A DNA stretch of 64,000 nt, taken from the NCBI GenBank assembly GCA_963773315.1, contig CAVZAF010000009.1:1-64000 (forward strand), written 5' to 3'. Below, piece by piece: positions 42,495 through 49,909 of the stretch. The number at the start of each line of letters is the position of its first letter. Position 1 is the stretch's first letter. The notes below the pieces were generated by a model. That model did no database searches, had not been told where the DNA came from, and worked only from the letters and a program-made list of their open reading frames with translations. The translations under genes were made by a program, and so were the position numbers. This DNA comes from DATKAS01 sp963773315. Its GTDB lineage: Bacteria; Actinomycetota; Acidimicrobiia; Acidimicrobiales; DATKAS01.

Positions 42495-43639
42495 TCAGCG
42501 GGCGAGGACGAGCTCGTCGAGGTCGACTCCGCAGAGCACCTCGCCGTCGTAGCCGCGCGCACCCGCGACTCCCATTCGTCGTCCGAGAACTCGAAGTCGC
42601 CGGGCACGAGGTGCGAGAGCACGACTTGACGCACGCCCGCGGCCTTGGCGTGCGCGGCGACCTGCTCCGCCGAGGAGTGCGAGCTCGCGAGGTGGTTCAG
42701 CACCTGCTCACCGTTCGGCTGGCGCATGATGCGCTCGGTGAGTGGTCCGATGTCGAGGATCTCGTGGACGAGCACGTCGGCGTCGCGCGCGAGCCGAGCG
42801 ATGTTCGGGCACTCACCCGTGTCGCCCGAGAAGGCGACGGAGCCGGCGGGCGTGTCGAAGCGGTAGCCGAGCGCCGGGAACACCGGCGCGTGCTGCACGA
42901 GGATGGCGCTCACTGTCACACCGTGCTCGTCCTCGGGGTAGATGACGACCGGCTCCATGTCGGGAGACGCGGCCTGCTTGCTCGACGCGTCGGCGACGAC
43001 TCCGAGGTCGATGTCGGGCACGAAGCCATCGCAGCGCACGCCGATCTCGTGCACGCGCACCGATTGCGTGACGTCCTTCCGGCCCTCGTCGAGCACCCTG
43101 AGGTTCACGTTGTACGCGAACGCGCGGAGCATGTGGTCGAGCGCCGCGCGAGTGCCCGGCGTGGGCTCATCCGGGTAGATCATCGGCGCGACGAGATCGG
43201 GAGGGAACCTCGGGATCGGGAGACCCGCGGGGGCGGGGCCGTACACGTCGACGGGATTCGGAGGCCAGCTGCCCATGAAGAAGTTGGGCAGATCGACGAT
43301 GTGGTCGCCGTGCAGGTGGGTGAGGAAGATCGCCTTGACCTGCGGCCGAGACCGGTCGAAGTTCGGGTTCAGCCCGATGCCGGCTCTCCACATCTGGCGG
43401 TGCGCGCCCTCACCACAGTCGATGATGTAGGCGGCATCCCCGACGACGACCGCGTTCGAGTAGCCGCACCGCGTCGACTTCGGGTTGCTGCCCCCGGCGG
43501 TGCCGAGCAGCACCGCCCGGATCGCGGAGTCGGCGACGAGAGGCGCGCGACGAGCTGCGAGAGCGGTTCGCCACGCATGTCGCGGCAGGGGTTCGTTCGC
43601 TTCGCGCACAGCCTTCAGCGCGTCGGATGCGGTGCACAC
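42495..43639 (-). CDS. MBL-fold metallo-hydrolase, one frameshift
   Basis: The protein has about 380 residues. RAVLLGTAGGSNP, the dinuclear-metal motif THLHGDHIVDLPNFF, GYRFDTPAGSVAFSGDTGECPNIARLA and QVVLSHLVPGDF follow the RNase Z/arylsulfatase-like MBL order. The frame changes near 42550, and the true C-terminus ends CGVDLDELVLAR at 42495. A short N-terminal extension from the GTG at 43639 may be dispensable. The family hydrolyses lactones, phosphodiesters or sulfate esters; the gene faces the convergent carboxyltransferase gene and is divergent from the PEP-utilising protein. Confidence 0.82.
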
Positions 43640-43710
43640 GGCGGGCTCACGCTAGTTGGGCGTTTGGTATGTTCCGCGCGTCGCACTCACACCACTCGGG
43701 GGGTTGCGAG

Positions 43711-45372
43711 GTGTCGACGACTGACGTTGTCTTTCCTGGACCAGATGAGATCGAGGGATTCTGGAACCTCGACCGCATGCACGCGCCGCGGCCGATCACC
43801 CCGCTGTCGTTCGACTTGGTGATCGAGACGCTGGCGGCCGGGTTCACCAAGGCCCAGGCCGAGTACGACTGCCCGATCATGGTGACTCCGAAGGAGATCA
43901 ACCATTACGTCTACGTGAGCTTCCATCCCGTGGACGACGAGGCCGTGATCGCGGATCGCATGAGCCGCTACCAAGCGACGTTGGCGGCCAAGGTTCCGAA
44001 GGTCGGCAAGCTGTGGGACGAGGAGTGGAAGCCCGTCGTCATCGCGAAGAACGAGCCCGCGAAGACAGCCGACTACGCGTCGCTGTCCGACGCCGAGATG
44101 GTCACCAAGCTCGAAGAGTTCGTCGAGCACATGACCTACCAGTGGTGGATCCACGGGCACATCAACTTCGTCCTGCTCTCGAGCAGCGCGTTCTGCGACA
44201 TGTACGACGAGATCATGCAGCCCGACGAGAAGACCGAGGCGTACCAGACGCTGCAGGGCTTCCACACGCGTTCCGTCGACGTCAGCCGGGCCATGTGGAA
44301 GCTGAGCCGCGACGTGAAGAAGAGCCCGACGCTCGCAAAGCTGTTCGAGGCCAAGTCGTCGAGCGAGATCGTCGGCGAGCTCGACAAGACCGAAGACGGG
44401 CGTGCGTTCCACGCCAAGCTCCGCGACTTCCTCGAGGAGTTCGGGTGGCGCAGCGACGCGGTGTACGACCTCGCCGACATCCCGTGGCGCGAGGACGAGT
44501 CGGTGGCGCTGTCGAGCATCGCCGGCTTCGTCGGCCTCGACGACAGCGAGGATCCCGAGCGGCTCTACCAGAAGGCGGTGAAGCAGCGTGAGGAGCTGCT
44601 CGCCAAGGCAAGGGCCAAGCTCGCCAGTGATCCAGCGCAGCTCGCCAAGTTCGACGAGCTCTACGAGGCCGCCCGCTACAGCTTCCCCGTCACCGAGGAT
44701 CACGCGTTCTACATCGACCAGCTCGGCGTCGGCGTGTTCCGCCGGTTCGCGCTCGCCGTCGGCGACCGCCTCGCGCAGAAGGGTGTCATCGACAAAGCCG
44801 ACGACGTGTTCTTCCTCCGTGGCGCCGAGGTGCCCGACGCGCTGCGGAACGGCGGCGATCGCCGCGCCGACGTCGCGTCGCGTCGAGCGACGTTCGAGGC
44901 CGCCGGCAAGGTCGTCGCCCCTGGTGCCGTCGGCACGCCGCCCGAGATCCCCGCCGACGCGCCGCCCGACCCGTTCATGGACGCGCTGGTCTTCCGCCTC
45001 CTCGGGATGGTCCCGCCCGACGACAACCCCGACCCGAACATCATCAGGGCGGTGGCCGGCTCACCGGGCGTCGTCACTGCGAAGGCTCGCGTCGTTCGGT
45101 CGCTCGCCGAGGCCCAGGACACGCTCGAGGAGGGCGAAGTCATGGTCTGCGAGATGACCCTCCCGCCGTGGGTGCCGCTCTTCTCGATTGCTGGTGCAGT
45201 GGTCGCCGATGTCGGCGGCGTGCTGTCGCACTGCGCGATCGTCGCCCGCGAGTTCGGCGTGCCTGCCGTCGTGGGCGCGGTGACCGGCACGACCGCGATC
45301 AAGTCCGGTCAGGTCATCACCGTCGACGGCAACAACGGCCTCGTCTACCTCGACGGCCGCTCGCTCGACTGA
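43711..45372 (+). CDS. PEP-utilising enzyme with phosphohistidine swivel domain but no ATP-grasp part
   Basis: This intact protein has 553 residues. The C-terminal 110 residues form the mobile phosphohistidine domain of PPDK/PEP-synthase-type enzymes: GSPGVVTAKARVV, then GGVLSHCAIVAREFGVPAVVG with the phosphorylatable His. The central part (about residues 20-430) is all-helical (MTYQWWIHGHINFVLL, FYIDQLGVGVFRRFAL) as in the substrate-binding domain of rifampin phosphotransferase and phenylphosphate synthase. The N-terminal ATP-grasp domain of those enzymes is missing, and no separate partner is seen here. The GTG at 43711 follows a G-rich site; an ATG 42 bases upstream is possible. It probably needs a partner subunit that phosphorylates the His. 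Confidence 0.82.
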   Translation: MSTTDVVFPGPDEIEGFWNLDRMHAPRPITPLSFDLVIETLAAGFTKAQAEYDCPIMVTPKEINHYVYVSFHPVDDEAVIADRMSRYQATLAAKVPKVGKLWDEEWKPVVIAKNEPAKTADYASLSDAEMVTKLEEFVEHMTYQWWIHGHINFVLLSSSAFCDMYDEIMQPDEKTEAYQTLQGFHTRSVDVSRAMWKLSRDVKKSPTLAKLFEAKSSSEIVGELDKTEDGRAFHAKLRDFLEEFGWRSDAVYDLADIPWREDESVALSSIAGFVGLDDSEDPERLYQKAVKQREELLAKARAKLASDPAQLAKFDELYEAARYSFPVTEDHAFYIDQLGVGVFRRFALAVGDRLAQKGVIDKADDVFFLRGAEVPDALRNGGDRRADVASRRATFEAAGKVVAPGAVGTPPEIPADAPPDPFMDALVFRLLGMVPPDDNPDPNIIRAVAGSPGVVTAKARVVRSLAEAQDTLEEGEVMVCEMTLPPWVPLFSIAGAVVADVGGVLSHCAIVAREFGVPAVVGAVTGTTAIKSGQVITVDGNNGLVYLDGRSLD

Positions 45373-45382
45373 GTCCCCTCGG

Positions 45383-45407
45383 GCGTTCTCGCGCGGATAA
45401 CCCGCCA
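45383..45407. repeat. Left arm of a 25-bp imperfect inverted repeat (with internal hairpin)
   Basis: The arm GCGTTCTCGCGCGGATAACC... at 45383-45407 matches the reverse complement of 46076-46100 at 22 of 25 positions. Its inner end continues into the hairpin CCCGCCA-cgga-TGGCGGG (45401-45418). It lies 11 bp behind the stop of the PEP-utilising gene and may also serve as its terminator. Confidence 0.6.
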
Positions 45408-45418
45408 CGGATGGCGGG
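45401..45418. terminator. Short perfect hairpin after the PEP-utilising gene
   Basis: CCCGCCA and TGGCGGG form a perfect 7-bp stem with a 4-base loop, 29 bp after the stop at 45372. No T-run follows. Termination is inferred from position; the same hairpin, in mirrored form, occurs at the other end of the DUF559 unit. Confidence 0.5.
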
Positions 45419-45482
45419 AAGGTCGTACAGGAACGCCGGGGCTCAGCGGGAATGTCCCACCCTCGTGTCACGATCCGCGCCC

Positions 45483-46047
45483 ATGGCGGACAAGACGGAC
45501 GTGTACTTCGCGAGGCAGCTCGGGCTCGTCACGTTCGAGCAGACGATCCAGTGCGGGATGAGCCAGCGGACGCGCGAAAGGCGGTGCGCGGCAGGGTTGT
45601 GGCAACGAGTGCACCAGCGGGTGTACCGGTCGCTCGCGTACCCCTCCTCGCACGAGCAACGGCTTCTTGCGGCAGTGCTCGCCGCCGGCGCGACGGCGGC
45701 TGGCCTTCGAGGCCAGCGACGCCGATGCCGAGGTCTTGCTCGCAGAGGCTCTGCAGGCGATCGGCGCGCCACCACCCGTGTACCACTTCCTCATCCCGAC
45801 CGGCCTCGGCCAGACGTACGAGATCGACTTCGCATACCTTGAGGCGATGCTGTTGATCGAGGTCGACGGCTATTCGACGCACACGACTCCCGAGGCGTTC
45901 GAGTCTGATCGCATCCGTGACAACGTCCTCATCGATCGGGGCTTCATGGTGCGCCGCTACACGCGCAAGCGCGTGCTTCGTCAAGCTCACGTGGTCGCGG
46001 CGGAGATCGACGAGCTGCGCAGGAAGCGCCTGGCGGCCGCCTCCTGA
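45483..46047 (+). pseudogene. AbiEi-like N-terminus joined to DUF559 endonuclease-like domain (internally deleted, frameshifted)
   Basis: The N-terminal part (ARQLGLVTFEQTIQCGMSQRTRERR...LWQRVHQRVYRSLA, about 70 residues) is the winged-helix region seen in many actinobacterial AbiEi/DUF559 proteins. After AAVLAAGATAAG the frame changes and the text jumps to a complete DUF559 domain (YEIDFAYLEAMLLIEVDGYSTH, ESDRIRDNVLIDRGFMVRRYT), a VSR/PD-(D/E)XK-like fold. About 100 residues present in full-length members are missing between the two, so this looks like a deleted remnant. It is flanked by inverted repeats (45383-45407 and 46076-46100). Full-length proteins of this type are usually found in scattered copies; their role is unclear. 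Confidence 0.7.
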
Positions 46048-46057
46048 GGTTCCGGTT

Positions 46058-46085
46058 TCGGGAACCCGTCAAGGATGGCGGGTTA
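46058..46085. terminator. Hairpin at the shared 3' end of the DUF559 unit and fahA
   Basis: AACCCGTCA (46063-46071) pairs with TGGCGGGTT (46076-46084), a 9-bp stem with one G-T-type mismatch, in the space between the stop of the DUF559 gene and the stop of the convergent fahA gene. It includes the fahA TAA. No T-run. Confidence 0.45.
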
Positions 46086-46100
46086 TGCGCGCGAGTTCGC
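46076..46100. repeat. Right arm of the 25-bp imperfect inverted repeat
   Basis: Positions 46076-46100 are the inverted partner of 45383-45407 (22 of 25 matching). The outer 18 bases code the last residues of fahA and its stop, so the element boundary overlaps the gene end. Confidence 0.6.
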
Positions 46101-47261
46101 TTGGGGGTAGGGGGGTTGGATCGTCCCGGTCGCGTCGCCGAAGCCGATCCGCGGGCGTCCGTCGCCGCCCGCCCAGCCGCGGAGCGTCACGGTGTCGCCG
46201 TCTTCGAGGAACGTGCGGGACGATCCGTCGGCGAGCGCGAGTGGGTCGCGGCCTCGCCACGTCATCTCGATGAGGCTGCCGCGCTCACCTTCGTTCGGGC
46301 CCGACACGGTGCCTGATCCGATGAGGTCGCCCATGCGCGCCGATGCACCGTTGACTGTCATGTGGGCGAGCTGCTGCGCGAACGTCCAGTACATGTCGGC
46401 GAAGCCGGTGCGGCACACGCGGGTGCCGTTGAGCCACACCTCGAGCGAGAGGTCGAGCCCCCACGGCCGCGCTGCCCGCAGGTACGGATCCACCGGAGGG
46501 TCTTGTGGCGGTGGCTCGACGAGGAACGGCCGCAGCGCGTCCAGAGTCACGACCCACGGAGAGATCGTCGTCGCGAAGCTCTTGCCGAGGTTCGGCCCGA
46601 GCGGCTGGTACTCGTAGGCCTGGATGTCGCGGGCCGACCAGTCGTTCAGCAGCACGAACCCGAAGACGTGCGCGTCACTGTCGTCGGGTGCGATGCGCGT
46701 GCCGCCGCGGCCGACCACGGTGCCGACCTCGAGCTCGATGTCGAGAGATCGGCTCGGCCCTGACGCGGGCGCGCCCTCGCCGGGGAGCATGCCGATCGGA
46801 CGAGGCACCGGCGTGCCCGACACGACGACCGATCCCGCGCGCCCGTGGTACGCGACCGGGATCCGCCGCCAGTTCGGCATGAGGGGCTCGCTGTCAGGTC
46901 GCAGGATCCTCCCCAGGTTCGTCGCATGGTGGATCGACGAGTACGAGTCGACGTAATCCGCGACCTCGAACGGCAGCAGCACCTCGCACTCTTCGACTGG
47001 ATGCAGCAGGTCCTCTCGTGGTGGACCTACAAGCAGATCTCCGACCTCGGAGCGCACGTCACGGCCCGAAGCCATGAGCGCGTTGAGGGTGGGCTGCCCG
47101 GTGAGCTCGACGGCGATGCCGGCGGCAACCAGGTCGACGACGTGATCCCCGATGCGGACGACCACGCGCCGCCCGTCGCCCCCGATGCGCGCGACGCCGA
47201 ACGGAAGGTTCTCGAGTGGGAAGTCGGACCCGTCGGGGACCGGCGCCCACGTGTCAGGCAC
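46083..47261 (-). CDS. fahA: Fumarylacetoacetase
   Basis: This intact protein has 392 residues, close to the size of eukaryotic-type FAH. FAH hydrolyses fumarylacetoacetate to fumarate and acetoacetate, the last step of tyrosine/homogentisate breakdown. The N-terminal SH3-like domain (ENLPFGVARIGGDGRRVVVRIGD) precedes the catalytic part with DYVDSYSSIHHATNLGR (metal Asp and catalytic His), WRRIPVAYHGRAGSVV, DIELEVGTVVGRG and DWSARDIQAYEYQPLGPNLGKSF. The start overlaps the hmgA stop by 8 bases. It ends inside the inverted repeat bounding the DUF559 unit. Maleylacetoacetate isomerase is not seen here. Confidence 0.95.
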   Translation of the reverse strand: MPDTWAPVPDGSDFPLENLPFGVARIGGDGRRVVVRIGDHVVDLVAAGIAVELTGQPTLNALMASGRDVRSEVGDLLVGPPREDLLHPVEECEVLLPFEVADYVDSYSSIHHATNLGRILRPDSEPLMPNWRRIPVAYHGRAGSVVVSGTPVPRPIGMLPGEGAPASGPSRSLDIELEVGTVVGRGGTRIAPDDSDAHVFGFVLLNDWSARDIQAYEYQPLGPNLGKSFATTISPWVVTLDALRPFLVEPPPQDPPVDPYLRAARPWGLDLSLEVWLNGTRVCRTGFADMYWTFAQQLAHMTVNGASARMGDLIGSGTVSGPNEGERGSLIEMTWRGRDPLALADGSSRTFLEDGDTVTLRGWAGGDGRPRIGFGDATGTIQPPYPQANSRA

Positions 47262-48418
47262 GGCGTGCCCACGACCAGGGGTAAGTGGGATCGCTGACCG
47301 ACCGCGCGGCGTCGGTGAGCCCGAGCGGCTTGAACGTGTCCATCATCACCGCAAGCTCCTCGGTGCGGTCCTTGTCTTCGCTGCGCTCGCGCGAGCCGGG
47401 CTGCGGCCCGTGCACGAACCCCGCGGGATGCAGGCTGATCGAGCCCTTCCCGATGCCCGACCCGGCGCGGCTCATGAAGTCGCCGCCCGAGTAGAAGAGC
47501 ACCTCGTCGGAGTCGACGTTCGAGTGGTGGTACGGCACCTTGACAGCGTCGGGATCGAAGTCGTAGAGCCGCGGCACGAAGCTGCAGATGACGATGCCCG
47601 GGCCCGTGAACGTCTGGTGCACCGGCGGTGGCTGGTGCACGCGGCCGACGATCGGCTCGAAGTCGTGGATCGAGAGCGCGAACGGGTAGTTGCAGCCGTC
47701 CCATCCGACGACGTCGAACGGATGGTTCGCGTGCACGTGGCGGCTGAGGCCGTTGCGCGTGCGCACGAGCACCGGCACGTCCTCACTCTCGACGACGAGC
47801 GGCTCACCGTCGGGGCCACGCAGGTCGCGCTCGCTGAACGGCGCGCCCTCGAGCAGCTGCCCACGCTCGGTGAGGTACTTGCGGGGGAAGTCGACGTGGC
47901 CGCGCGCCTCGAAGATCAGGAGCTCGACCGGGCCCGGCAACAACCACTGGTGCGTAGTGCTGCTCGGCACGACGACGTAGTCGCCTTCGTGGACGGCCAT
48001 GCGCCCGAACACCGACTCGAGCACGAGCTCGCCGCTGTGCACGTAGATCAGCTCGTCGCCTGTGGCGTTTCGGTAGAGCGGCGATGACTCCGACGCAGCG
48101 GCGAACGCCATCGCGACCTGATCGTTGCCCAGCAGGTAGCGCCGTCCGAGCACTGGGTCCTGCGACGCGCCCGGGCCGAGGTCGCCGGTACGGAGGTGAT
48201 ACGGCTGCAGCGGCGAGTTCGCGGTGAACGCGGGCTCCGGTGCCTCGATGCTCTCGATCGGAGTGGAGTGCCGAGGGGGAATGGCGGTGGTAGAGCAGCG
48301 ACGAGGCTGCTGAGAAGCCCTCCTCACCCATCAGCTCTTCCGCCACGACCTTGCCGTCTACGCGATGCAGCGTGTGGCGTTTGCGGGGGATGTCGCCGAC
48401 GCGCCGATACGGAGGCAT
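47254..48418 (-). CDS. hmgA: Homogentisate 1,2-dioxygenase, one frameshift
   Basis: This enzyme opens homogentisate to maleylacetoacetate with a non-haem Fe(II). The N-terminus RVGDIPRKRHTLHR and EELMGEEGFSAASSLLYHRH is read from 48418; the frame changes near 48290 and the rest is intact. Active-site segments are PVHQTFTGPGIVICSFVPR, YHHSNVDSDEVLFYSGGDFMSR and SLHPAGFVHGPQPG, giving the His-Glu-His iron site. The total is about 387 residues, typical for bacterial forms. It is 3 bp behind hppD and overlaps fahA, so the three form one operon hppD-hmgA-fahA on the minus strand. Confidence 0.92.
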
Positions 48419-48420
48419 GG

Positions 48421-49531
48421 CTAGAGGTTCCCTCGCCGGGCCTGGTCGCGCTCGATCGCCTCGAACAGCGCCTTGAAGTTCCCCTCACCGAAGCCCTTCG
48501 CTCCCTCGCGTTCGATGATCTCGAAGAACACCGCGGGACGGTCGGTGATCGTCTCGGTGAAGATCTGCAGCAGGTGACCGTCGTGATCGCGGTCGACGAG
48601 GATGTTCAGGCGCTCGATCTCGTCCCACGGCAGGTCGACGCCCGAGAGCCGTTCATCGAGCCTCGACGTAGTACTCGGACGGCACCCGCATGAACCGCAC
48701 GCCGCGGTCACGCAGCGCTTGGACCGTCGCGATGATGTCGTCGGTGCGCATCGCGATGTGCTGCACGCCTGGACCGTCGTAGTGCTCGATGTACTCCTGG
48801 ATCTGGCTCTTCTTGAGCCCGTCTGCAGGCTCGTTGATCGGCATCACGATCTTCGAGCCGTCCCACACGACCGTCGACATCAGCGCGGAGTACTCGGTCG
48901 AGATCTGGTCGTCGTCGAAGTGCTGCAGCTGGCTGAACCCGATCACCTCGGCGTAGAAGCGCACCCAGTCGTCGAGCCGACCCTGCTCGACGTTGCCGAC
49001 CACATGGTCGATGCGGGTGAGGCCCACCGGCGGACCGACGGTCGGGTTCGGGAGGTTGTCATCGTGGTAGCCGGGCTCGAGCAGCTCACTGCGATAGCGG
49101 CTGCGGTCGACGAACGTGTGCACGGTGTCCCCGTAGGCCGCGACCTGGCCGAGTCTCAGCTCGCCGTGATCGTCATGCTCGGACCAGGGCTCACGCACCG
49201 GTCGAGCGCCGCGCGACACCGCAGCCGCGAACGCGGCATCGGCGTCGTTCACCAGCCACGCGAGATCGTGCACACCGTCGCCGTGCTTGCGGACATGGTC
49301 AGCGATCGGCGAGTCGGCATTGAGCGCGCCCGAGACGACGAGGCGGATGTCGCCCTGCTCGAGCACGTAGCTCGCCTTCTCGCGCACGCCGGACTCAGGC
49401 CCCGCGTACGCCGTGCAGTGGAACCCGAACGCCGACATCAGGAAGCCCGCCGTCGTGCGGGCGTTGCCTACCCAGAACTCGATGCAGTCCCAGCCGAGCA
49501 GGTGTGCAGCGGGGCTCTCGGTCATCGTCAT
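48421..49531 (-). CDS. hppD: 4-hydroxyphenylpyruvate dioxygenase, one frameshift
   Basis: The enzyme converts 4-hydroxyphenylpyruvate to homogentisate. The two VOC-type halves are visible: the N-half CIEFWVGNARTTAGFLMSAFGF, and the C-half with iron ligands in RIDHVVGNVE, GVQHIAMRTDDI and LLQIFTETITDRPAVFFEIIER. The family C-terminal signature GFGEGNFKALFEAIERDQARRGNL is complete. The frame changes near 48660, after YVEAR. The protein has about 369 residues. The ATG at 49531 has an alternative at 49525. The 5' region contains a long inverted repeat (49585-49625) that could regulate the operon. Confidence 0.93.
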
Positions 49532-49584
49532 GCTTCGATCAAACCCCGGGACTGGTGCCGTCGCAACCACCCGCCCGCTGGTTC

Positions 49585-49625
49585 TCTTGTCGTTTCACCG
49601 GCGTAGAGACGGCGAAACGACAAGA
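49585..49625. promoter_or_regulatory. Long inverted repeat upstream of hppD
   Basis: TCTTGTCGTTTCACCG (49585-49600) pairs with CGGCGAAACGACAAGA (49610-49625): 12 perfect pairs at the outside, one mismatch and three more pairs, 9-base loop. It begins 54 bp upstream of the hppD start on the other strand, so an operator is possible; as an intergenic hairpin repeat it may instead belong with the similar element at 49844-49894. Confidence 0.5.
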
Positions 49626-49671
49626 AATCAAGTGCAGCCGCCGGGGCGGACGAGGCCGCTTTCGTACGCGA

Positions 49672-49827
49672 CGATTCGTGGGCGCGACCAGCCCCGGAGT
49701 CACCGTGTCCGTCGAGCAGCACTTCGACCCGGGCACCTACGTCATCGCCTGCTTGATGCCTGACATGCAGAAGGAGGGAGCTCCCCACGCCATGGAGGGG
49801 ATGATCACGAGCTTCACGGTCAGCTGA
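49672..49827 (+). pseudogene. Remnant of a small plastocyanin-like (cupredoxin) secreted protein
   Basis: Only the C-terminal 50 or so residues look real: TSPGVTVSVEQHFDPGTYVIACLMPD, then the segment GAPHAMEGMITSFTVS. This has the Cys-Met-type ligand spacing and the PGTYxxxC pattern of cupredoxin-like domains found in secreted actinobacterial proteins. No start codon, signal peptide or N-terminal copper histidine is present upstream in any frame, and upstream sequence is taken by the 49585-49625 hairpin. I read it as a truncated remnant between two hairpin repeats. Remaining sequence of this gap (49532-49671 and 49828-49909) shows no gene. Confidence 0.5.
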
Positions 49828-49843
49828 TGGCTCCCGATCAGCC

Positions 49844-49894
49844 GGTTCTCTTGGTGCGATCCCGTACTAGACAGTACGAAGCACCAAGAGAACC
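49844..49894. repeat. Strong long-stem palindrome upstream of the WS/DGAT gene
   Basis: GGTTCTCTTGGTGC (49844-49857) pairs perfectly with GCACCAAGAGAACC (49881-49894), a 14-bp stem. Inside it CGTACT (49863-49868) pairs with AGTACG (49873-49878). It sits between the cupredoxin remnant and the start at 49910. It shares GGTTCTCTTG with the left edge of the hairpin at 49580-49625. It could be a terminator for the remnant's former operon or a regulatory or repeat element. Confidence 0.65.
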
Positions 49895-49909
49895 AGCCAG
49901 GGGGAGCCG

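Noticed and set aside
9400..42550. Reading the many broken genes as true pseudogenes from lineage decay
   Set aside because: The protein sequence continues with conserved motifs in another frame, several breaks sit in G or C runs, and in-frame stops or lost catalytic residues are otherwise rare.
45483..46047. Calling the DUF559 unit an active toxin-antitoxin or abortive infection system
   Set aside because: The gene has lost its middle part, there is no partner gene, and family function is unsettled.
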